Below the pieces are notes generated by a model. That model saw only the letters and a list, made by a program, of their open reading frames with translations. It ran no database searches and was not told where the DNA came from. Below are positions 6,905 to 11,486 of a DNA stretch of 11,486 nucleotides, piece after piece. The DNA comes from Candidatus Hydrogenedentota bacterium (lineage in GTDB: Bacteria; Hydrogenedentota; Hydrogenedentia; Hydrogenedentales; SLHB01), in the NCBI GenBank assembly GCA_003552765.1, contig PUOI01000533.1, positions 1-11,486 on the forward strand, read 5' to 3'. Position 1 is the stretch's first letter; each line of letters begins with the position of its first letter. The translations under genes were made by a program, and so were the position numbers.

Positions 6905-7999
6905 CTATTCATTGCCAGTGTCGTGTTGCAGCACCGCCAGACTAGTGCGCGCCCGTTCCGCCAAAGCCTCCTCATCGCTCTGCGAGACGGCCAACAACAG
7001 TTCGCGGGCCTTTTCCGTGTCTCCATCCCGCGTGAGGTGATGTTGACCGATTTCGTAATCCACTTGAGCCTTGACAATCGGATGGTGAGCAACCTCGCGC
7101 GCCGCGTTAAGCGCCGCCAGCATATCGCCACCATCCTCAAACTCGCCGGCGTGCTCCTCGCTAGCTATGCGGGCCATCGCGCGCACAGCCTCTGACGCCA
7201 CAAATGTGCCAGGGTGGCGGGCCACGACATCCTCCAACGCCTCGAAACCGCCGCTGGCGCCTCCAGTTGCCGCATGCAGCGCATGAAGTGAAGCGTAGTC
7301 ATTCTTGCGCGCTTCGGCAAGCATGTTCCAACGGTTAACGACATCAGCAAGCCGTTCCTCCCCTTCGAGCACATACCGGTGATTCTGCACCACTTTGCTG
7401 TAGGATTCAAAGGCGGCGTCGTACCATTGAAGCTGGCCGTACGCCAAATCGGCGAGAATAAGCCGCGCCTCGGGGGCCCAGGGCGGCATGTCTTCGTTCT
7501 CAAGGGCCTCCTCGAGGATTTGATAGGCGCCCGTGAAGTCACGCGCCTGAAGCCGCTGCTCCCACCGTGTCCATACCGCATCTTCCTCGTTTAGACCAGC
7601 AAGGGAGGTTTCTTGGCTTTGGGGCGAGACGCCGCCAATCTCCACCGGACCGGCGGTCTGCAATGCGAAGATTCCCACCGCCAATGCGCACAGGGCGCCG
7701 CTCACGGCCAGCCGCCATCCCCCGGCAGTGGACGGCGCGGTTCGGCGCGCCGGTTGTTCATCTGGGGCGGTTTGCCTCTTTACCTCGGAGAGACGGACCT
7801 TTAGGGCGGGAAGCAGGTCGTGATCCAACACGGGCCGGCAAACCGGAATGTCTTCCTTCAGCGCGAGGAATTCAGCTTGCCGGGCATGGCACCGGACGCA
7901 ACCGCTGACATGCCCCCGCAGCCAGCGCAGCTCCTTCTCGGTCAGGTCATCGTAGACGGAAGCCGCCAACAGCCCCCGCGCCTTCATACAGCCAAACAT
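6905..7999 (-). CDS. Transmembrane zinc-finger anti-sigma factor with TPR-like periplasmic domain
   Basis: 364 residues. The N-terminus has a zf-HC2 anti-sigma motif: His30-x3-Cys34-x2-Cys37, with Cys4 as a possible further ligand. It is followed by a Lys/Arg/Pro-rich linker and one membrane helix (about 96-116, GALCALAVGIFAL). Residues about 140-360, predicted outside the inner membrane, form repeated amphipathic helix pairs with TPR-like spacing, for example WAPEARLILADLAYGQLQWYD and HPGTFVASEAVRAMARIA. By family knowledge, the zinc-finger part binds and holds the ECF sigma factor until a signal releases it. The start has GGAG eight bases upstream and lies 16 bp after the sigma gene, so the two are almost certainly co-transcribed. 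The large TPR-like sensor is more than most small anti-sigma factors carry; what it binds is unknown. Confidence 0.85.
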   Translation of the reverse strand: MFGCMKARGLLAASVYDDLTEKELRWLRGHVSGCVRCHARQAEFLALKEDIPVCRPVLDHDLLPALKVRLSEVKRQTAPDEQPARRTAPSTAGGWRLAVSGALCALAVGIFALQTAGPVEIGGVSPQSQETSLAGLNEEDAVWTRWEQRLQARDFTGAYQILEEALENEDMPPWAPEARLILADLAYGQLQWYDAAFESYSKVVQNHRYVLEGEERLADVVNRWNMLAEARKNDYASLHALHAATGGASGGFEALEDVVARHPGTFVASEAVRAMARIASEEHAGEFEDGGDMLAALNAAREVAHHPIVKAQVDYEIGQHHLTRDGDTEKARELLLAVSQSDEEALAERARTSLAVLQHDTGNE

Positions 8000-8015
8000 T
8001 GGTATCTCTCCTCAG

Positions 8016-8621
8016 CTATTCCCCGCCGCGCATATCCTTCAAGGCCTTCTGCAGCTTGCGCATGGCCCGAAACAAATGTACCTTCACACTTCCCACGGTG
8101 CAATTGAGACTCTCCGCGATGTCACTGAGCGCAAGTCCCTCGTAATGACGCATAACGAAAACCGCGCGCTGCGTTGGTGACAACACCACCAAGGCATCGT
8201 CCACGCGCTCGGCAATTTCCCGCGCCCACACCGACTTGGCGGTATTCTCCTCGCCGCTTTCCTCGTTGTCGAGCGCGTATTCGTTGAGCGCCGACTCATC
8301 CAGCTCTTGGTGGCGCTTGCGCTTGACCCGCCTGAGATGATCAATGGCTTGGTTGGAGGTGAGACGCAACATCCACGGGAGAAACCCTCCGGTCGGCTGC
8401 CAGCTATCAATCTTCTGATACACTTTCAGCAGCGCTTCCTGCGTGACGTCGAGGGCGTCCTCCCGGTTGGTCGTGATGCGATAGGCGACCGCATACACCC
8501 GCCCCTGGTAACGCCGCACAATCTCCTCAAAGGCCAATTCGTTCCCGCCTTTGAGCGCCAGCGCGAGGTCCTCATCACTCAACCTCCCCAAGTCTGTGTG
8601 CTTTTCAGGATTCACTGGCAA
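8016..8621 (-). CDS. ECF-family RNA polymerase sigma factor
   Basis: 201 residues. Sigma region 2 spans about 28-100: FEEIVRRYQGRVYAVAYRIT, DALDVTQEALLKVYQKI (core-binding and -10 melting), then LPWMLRLTSNQAIDHLRR. An acidic linker (107-128) follows. Sigma region 4 spans about 145-195: LSPTQRAVFVMRHYEGLAL, then SDIAESLNCTVGSVKVHLFRA, the helix-turn-helix that reads the -35 element. There are no region 1 or 3 domains, as in ECF factors. The first codon is probably TTG (8619-8621) with GGGAG seven bases upstream; a GTG two codons later is possible. The anti-sigma factor follows 16 bp downstream. No convincing promoter is visible in the 157-bp upstream gap; an isolated -10-like TAGAAT lies at 8692-8697. 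Confidence 0.93.
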   Translation of the reverse strand: MPVNPEKHTDLGRLSDEDLALALKGGNELAFEEIVRRYQGRVYAVAYRITTNREDALDVTQEALLKVYQKIDSWQPTGGFLPWMLRLTSNQAIDHLRRVKRKRHQELDESALNEYALDNEESGEENTAKSVWAREIAERVDDALVVLSPTQRAVFVMRHYEGLALSDIAESLNCTVGSVKVHLFRAMRKLQKALKDMRGGE

Positions 8622-8628
8622 AAACGCG

Positions 8629-8633
8629 CTCCC
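8629..8633 (-). promoter_or_regulatory. Ribosome binding site of the ECF sigma gene
   Basis: GGGAG on the minus strand lies seven bases before the TTG start at 8619-8621 and thirteen before the alternative GTG. The spacing favours the TTG. Confidence 0.5.
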
Positions 8634-8755
8634 AAGAGAAAAGGTTTACAGTCTACTGCGCAACGCGGCCGCGCCAGAGGTCTTGACCCCTATTCTAATA
8701 ACGATGGCCGCCCCTTCAGATACAAGCTGCGAAACAGTAATGCATGCGCCCATCT

Positions 8756-8781
8756 TAGCCCAAGCCTCCCCGCCTTGGCTA
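8756..8781 (-). terminator. Possible terminator hairpin at the end of the glycosyltransferase gene
   Basis: An 8-bp stem (TAGCCAAG with CTTGGGCTA, one bulged G) around a 9-base G-rich loop includes the glycosyltransferase stop codon. It has no U-run after it, so it is a weak candidate for factor-independent termination. It may instead only separate the transcript from the downstream sigma gene. Confidence 0.3.
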
Positions 8782-9786
8782 GGCGACGAACAAATAGTGC
8801 TCCCGTTCCCGGTAACCGCTCGTTGTGAGCCATTGCCGAATTTGCTCCCGCGCGCCAGGCGTGCCCACCGCAATAACCATGAAGCACTCCCCGGCTGGGG
8901 GAATCTCCTCGGGCGCGATGACGCGGACGCCATGGATCCATCGCCCAATCTTGCGGGGGTCGACATCTATGACCGCTTCAGGCCGCTGCTCGCCGGGCCA
9001 CTCCCGCAGCCATGTCTTACCCACCGTTCCCGCCCCACACTGGATGAAGCGGCGCTGTCCCCGCAGGTAACTCTGAAACAAATAATGGCGCTTCAGCCGC
9101 CGGAACTGGTACGCGCTGTACCGGTCGTCCCGCATCGACAACCGTACTGGCGTGTCCCGCCATGACAGCAGGGTCTCCGGAATCTTACCTAGTTCATGTC
9201 CGCCCCGCCAGAGGCGCATCACCAGATCATAATCCTCTGGCCAGCCTTGATCCATGTAGCCCCCCACCTCGTCATAAGCGCGCCTACGAATCAGAAAGAC
9301 CGGATGCGGAATGGGGCATTCTACAAAGAGTTCCCGTGTCATGGCCTCGTGCTCGCACAGGCTGTTGATCCAGCGTTCGTAGCGCTTTCGCCCGCTCCCG
9401 GCGGATGGCCCAAACATGTGAACGCGCGCGCCACACAATGCCACCCGAGGATTCTCACGCATGAAATCCATTTGGCGCGCTATCCGTTCGGGATGCGCGA
9501 TATCGTCCGCGTCCATGCGCGCGATAAAGGAACCCTGAGCGGCTTCGCACCCCCGCTGAAGCGCCGCCACAATGCCTTGATGCGCTCGGGCCAACACCCG
9601 TACGCGCGGATCCTCCCTCGCATACCTTTGGGCCGCCGCGAGCGAGCCATCCGTGGAGCCATCCTCCACCACCACGACATCCAGGTTCCGCCACGTTTGA
9701 CAAAGCACCGACTCCAGCGCTTCGCTCAGGGTGGCGCGAGCGTTGTAATTGGGTATAACCACGGATACAAGCGGTTGATCAGACAT
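8779..9786 (-). CDS. Family 2 glycosyltransferase fused to a C-terminal Rossmann-like domain
   Basis: 335 residues from the chosen ATG (9784-9786), which gives the usual GT2 N-terminus MSDQPLVSVVIPNYN. An ATG four codons upstream is equally possible. The frame opens further to a GTG at 9915, but that codon lies inside a terminator hairpin, so the longer form is unlikely. The GT-A fold shows VVIPNYN (9-15), EDGSTDG (41-47, nucleotide-sugar binding), the metal-binding DADD (92-95) and PEDYDLVMRL (183-192, catalytic acidic pair region). After about residue 240 a separate domain begins with CGAGTVGK (250-257), then VIDVDP and a final strand YLFVA; this resembles a Rossmann nucleotide-binding fold. 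It probably transfers a sugar to a surface glycan or lipid carrier. No membrane helix is evident. Donor and acceptor cannot be deduced. Confidence 0.88.
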   Translation of the reverse strand: MSDQPLVSVVIPNYNARATLSEALESVLCQTWRNLDVVVVEDGSTDGSLAAAQRYAREDPRVRVLARAHQGIVAALQRGCEAAQGSFIARMDADDIAHPERIARQMDFMRENPRVALCGARVHMFGPSAGSGRKRYERWINSLCEHEAMTRELFVECPIPHPVFLIRRRAYDEVGGYMDQGWPEDYDLVMRLWRGGHELGKIPETLLSWRDTPVRLSMRDDRYSAYQFRRLKRHYLFQSYLRGQRRFIQCGAGTVGKTWLREWPGEQRPEAVIDVDPRKIGRWIHGVRVIAPEEIPPAGECFMVIAVGTPGAREQIRQWLTTSGYREREHYLFVA

Positions 9787-9888
9787 TTCATTTGGCATGG
9801 GGCGGCTTCGTGGAGCGAGGACATGGCCAGCGTGAGACCGGCGGCCGTGAGGGGAGCGTTGCGCCATGCCGTTAGCGGCCATTCCAGC

Positions 9889-9924
9889 AAAAGCGCGGCG
9901 CGTGTCGTCACGCACCGCGCTTTT
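9889..9924. terminator. Strong hairpin terminator, probably bidirectional, after the DJ-1-like gene
   Basis: A 10-bp stem (AAAAGCGCGG with CCGCGCTTTT), one C-A mismatch, then 5 more bp (GCGTG with CACGC) around a 4-base loop. The A-run before and T-run after make it look like a factor-independent terminator in either direction. On the minus strand it lies about 50 bases after the stop of the DJ-1-like gene and before the glycosyltransferase, so it separates the two transcripts. Confidence 0.8.
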
Positions 9925-9975
9925 GTTAAGAAACCAATAGGTTATGTGAAACGCCAGTAGCTTAGGCTTACGCCC

Positions 9976-10611
9976 TCAGCTTTGCTCAGCCAGCGCTTCC
10001 TCAATGGCAGCGTTCCAGGCCGGGATATCGTCGGGAACCCGGGAGGTGATGATGTTGCCGTCCACGATAACCGGCTCATCCGCGTAATCGGCGCCGGCTT
10101 CAACCAACTCATCCGACACAGCGCCAAAGCACGTGGCTTGTACGCCTTCCAACACGCCCGCCGTGACCAATACTTGAGGACCATGGCAGATGGCGGCCAC
10201 CACTTTCCCTGTCTCGGTGAATTCGCGGGCAAACTCAACCACGATATCATGTTGGCGCAGCCAATCCGGCGATCCCCCACCGGGAATGACGAGCGCGTCG
10301 AAATCATCGACCGACACATTCTCGATAGCTTCCTCGACGCGAACTTTGATATCGCTGTTATAGGCTTGGTGTACCGCCGGCTCCACGCCAATTACCGTGA
10401 TCTCCGCTCCACGATTAGCCAAATAGGCCATGGGCATTAAGGTTTCGGCATCTTGAAAGTCTGGGCCCACCAATACCGCCACGTGCTTGCCGCTGAGATC
10501 GGCGGCTTCCAGTTCCTCGGACTGCGCCGGGAATGCCGCTCCCAGCATTGCTACAAGAGCCGCCGCTGTCACGAGTTGGGCCAATATCCTTCCGCTACGC
10601 ATGGTCTTCAT
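9976..10611 (-). CDS. Exported DJ-1/PfpI-family protein
   Basis: 211 residues. The first ~31 form a Sec-type signal peptide: a basic start (MKTMRSGR), a hydrophobic core (about 9-24, LAQLVTAAALVAMLGAA) and a likely cleavage near Ala-Gln-Ser (29-31). There is no lipobox Cys. The rest is a single DJ-1/PfpI domain: VLVGPDFQDAE with Glu56, DALVIPGGGSPDWL, then the nucleophile elbow AICHGPQ with Cys142 and His143. The C-terminal segment AGADYADEPVIVDGNIITSR is typical of the PfpI branch. Members act as proteases, glyoxalases or deglycases, or chaperones; which applies here cannot be told. Export to the periplasm is unusual, since most family members are cytoplasmic. An AGGAG lies nine bases before the ATG. 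It has its own candidate promoter and terminator, so it is probably monocistronic. Confidence 0.93.
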   Translation of the reverse strand: MKTMRSGRILAQLVTAAALVAMLGAAFPAQSEELEAADLSGKHVAVLVGPDFQDAETLMPMAYLANRGAEITVIGVEPAVHQAYNSDIKVRVEEAIENVSVDDFDALVIPGGGSPDWLRQHDIVVEFAREFTETGKVVAAICHGPQVLVTAGVLEGVQATCFGAVSDELVEAGADYADEPVIVDGNIITSRVPDDIPAWNAAIEEALAEQS

Positions 10612-10620
10612 AACGCATAT

Positions 10621-10625
10621 CTCCT
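10621..10625 (-). promoter_or_regulatory. Ribosome binding site of the DJ-1-like gene
   Basis: AGGAG on the minus strand lies nine bases before the ATG at 10609-10611, following an A-rich stretch that should leave it unpaired. Confidence 0.6.
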
Positions 10626-10682
10626 TTTTCTTTGGGACGCGCCCCGCCGCCCCAAGGGGGCTCGCCGGCGAAGCGCTAGTCC

Positions 10683-10715
10683 ATGGTCAACGTTGCCCTC
10701 ACGGACCATCCGTGA
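10683..10715 (-). promoter_or_regulatory. Overlapping inverted repeats in the DJ-1-like gene leader
   Basis: TCACGGA and TCCGTGA form a perfect 7-bp palindrome around 3 bases (10699-10715). An ATGGTC at 10704-10709, inside it, can instead pair with GACCAT at 10683-10688. The two folds exclude each other. Directly downstream of the candidate promoter, the palindrome could be a repressor operator or a leader-RNA switch; neither is proven. A further GC-rich hairpin (10649-10661) lies closer to the gene. Confidence 0.35.
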
Positions 10716-10727
10716 CTCTCTTCTGTT

Positions 10728-10756
10728 AGCGTATAAGGAACAACGCCTCATGTCAA
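10728..10756 (-). promoter_or_regulatory. Candidate sigma-70-like promoter of the DJ-1-like gene
   Basis: The minus strand carries a perfect TTGACA (10751-10756). A weak TACGCT -10 (10728-10733) follows at 17 bases, or an overlapping TATACG at 15 bases. It lies about 110 bases upstream of the DJ-1-like start, with no gene between. Confidence 0.45.
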
Positions 10757-10811
10757 GTTATTCGCTTCAGAGTTCTCATTTCAGTCTATTCCGTCCGCCG
10801 GACGCTAATCC

Positions 10812-11486
10812 CTACGCTCGGGGATGAAACTGACGGTGCGCGCGGCCGAGCCGGTCCGTGCTCACATGCGTGTAGATCTGGGTGACGCTGATATCGCTGT
10901 GGCCCAACAGCTCTTGCACCACGCGCAAGTCCGCCTCACCATCCAGCAAATGGGTTGCAAAGGAATGGCGAAGCACATGCGGCGAGACCTTCTGGGACAG
11001 GCCCGCCTCCCGCGCGTAATACTTCACGATTTGCCACAACCGCCCGCGGCTGAGCCGTCCGCCGGTTCTGCTGACAAACACCCAATCGCGCGGGGGATCA
11101 AACGCCGCCCGCCACTCCAGCCATTCCTGGATTCGGGCATGCGCCCGCGCACCCAAGGGCACGATGCGGACCTTGCCGCCCTTTCCCCGCACCCGCACGC
11201 AGGCCTCGTCCAACGAGAGATGTTTCAGGCGGAGCCCGCCCGCCTCGGAGATGCGCAACCCGCACGAATAGACGAGTTCGAGGATGGCCGCATCCCGTGC
11301 GCCGAGGGCGGTGGAGCGATCGGGAACCGCGACCAGCTTGTCCACATCCCCTTTGCTCAGCACCACGGGCAGCCGCCGGCTGATGCGGGGCGTGTCCAAG
11401 GTTGCCGTGGGATCCTGGCCGACATAGTTTTCGTCACGCAAGAACCGGTGGAAACACCGGATGGCGCTGAGATGCCGGGCCGTGGA
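10812..11486 (-). CDS. xerD: XerD-like tyrosine recombinase, C-terminal part (cut by right window edge)
   Basis: 224 residues are visible and the frame is open to the right edge, so the N-terminal SAM-like DNA-binding domain is mostly missing. All catalytic residues are present with the spacing of the Xer family: Arg78 (in GLRISE), Lys102 (in GKGGK), His170 and Arg173 (in HVLRHSF), His196 (in LLGH) and the nucleophile Tyr205 (in IYTHVS), numbered from the window edge. The end, THVSTDRLGRAHRQFHPRA, closely matches the XerD C-terminus, where XerC carries extra basic residues after HPRA. Xer recombinases resolve chromosome dimers at dif; no dif site is recognisable here. A phage or integron-type integrase is less likely given the canonical tail. 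It runs toward the DJ-1-like gene, 200 bp away, which seems separately transcribed. Confidence 0.9.
   Translation of the reverse strand, partial: STARHLSAIRCFHRFLRDENYVGQDPTATLDTPRISRRLPVVLSKGDVDKLVAVPDRSTALGARDAAILELVYSCGLRISEAGGLRLKHLSLDEACVRVRGKGGKVRIVPLGARAHARIQEWLEWRAAFDPPRDWVFVSRTGGRLSRGRLWQIVKYYAREAGLSQKVSPHVLRHSFATHLLDGEADLRVVQELLGHSDISVTQIYTHVSTDRLGRAHRQFHPRA

Noticed and set aside
28..8627. 13-base direct repeat CTGGCAAAAACGC near 28-40 and 8615-8627
   Set aside because: About one such match is expected by chance in a window this size, and the two sites lie in unrelated contexts.
8664..8673. CGCGGCCGCG palindrome upstream of the sigma gene
   Set aside because: Short G+C-rich self-complementary run with no promoter elements at operator-like spacing; probably composition.
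9196..9960. Plus-strand 254-codon open frame over the glycosyltransferase and its terminator
   Set aside because: It runs through the hairpin at 9889-9924 and is antisense to a well-supported GT2 domain; its protein is rich in Arg, His and Pro, typical of shadow frames.
10792..10804. Short hairpin CGTCC-GCC-GGACG after the recombinase stop
   Set aside because: Only 5 bp of stem and no T-run on either strand; too weak to call a terminator, although its position would suit one.
10812..11486. Recombinase as a sign of an integrated mobile element
   Set aside because: The C-terminus is of the housekeeping XerD type, and no attachment-site repeats, tRNA or phage genes are visible nearby.

Overview
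The window is a bacterial chromosomal segment of moderately high G+C in which every supportable gene lies on the minus strand, so transcription runs from right to left. The genes point to a Gram-negative (diderm) bacterium: a type II secretion (T2SS) pseudopilus and motor operon, an ECF sigma factor with a membrane zinc-finger anti-sigma factor, and a protein with a Sec signal peptide. I cannot name the organism. The mix would fit a deep-branching diderm such as a PVC-group or Hydrogenedentes-like bacterium, but that is only an impression. No mobile element, tRNA, rRNA or CRISPR array is visible.

Layout in transcription order, from high to low coordinates. (1) 10812-11486: the 3' part of a XerD-like tyrosine recombinase, cut by the window edge. 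(2) 9976-10611: an exported DJ-1/PfpI-family protein with its own candidate promoter and a leader containing inverted repeats; its transcript probably ends at a strong hairpin at 9889-9924. (3) 8779-9786: a family 2 glycosyltransferase fused to a C-terminal Rossmann-like domain. (4) 8016-8621 and 6905-7999: an ECF sigma factor and its presumed anti-sigma factor, 16 bp apart; the anti-sigma factor has a cytoplasmic zinc finger, one membrane helix and a large TPR-like periplasmic part. (5) 6785 to the left edge: a T2SS operon in canonical order, gspE-gspF-gspG-gspH-gspI-gspJ-gspK-gspL. The gspL gene is cut by the left edge and does not appear among complete open reading frames because it has no stop in the window.

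How the genes work together: GspE is the cytoplasmic ATPase, GspF the inner-membrane platform, GspG the major pseudopilin, and GspH/I/J/K the minor, tip-forming pseudopilins. GspL links the ATPase to the platform. All five pseudopilins show a prepilin-peptidase site (Gly before an aromatic residue). Four carry the conserved Glu at mature position 5, and the one that lacks it is GspK, as expected for that family. Neither gspC nor the secretin gene gspD lies upstream of gspE; the sigma/anti-sigma pair occupies that place with no clear terminator between, so a regulatory link is plausible but unproven.

The T2SS genes are tightly packed, with overlaps at E/F, H/I, I/J, J/K and K/L. The exceptions are the gaps before gspG and gspH; the gap before gspG holds a perfect 7-bp stem-loop. 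The window holds largely recognisable families. The less ordinary points are the sigma/anti-sigma linkage, the glycosyltransferase fusion, the exported DJ-1 protein with its structured leader, and the gspF-gspG stem-loop. No stretch longer than about 300 bases lacks a gene.
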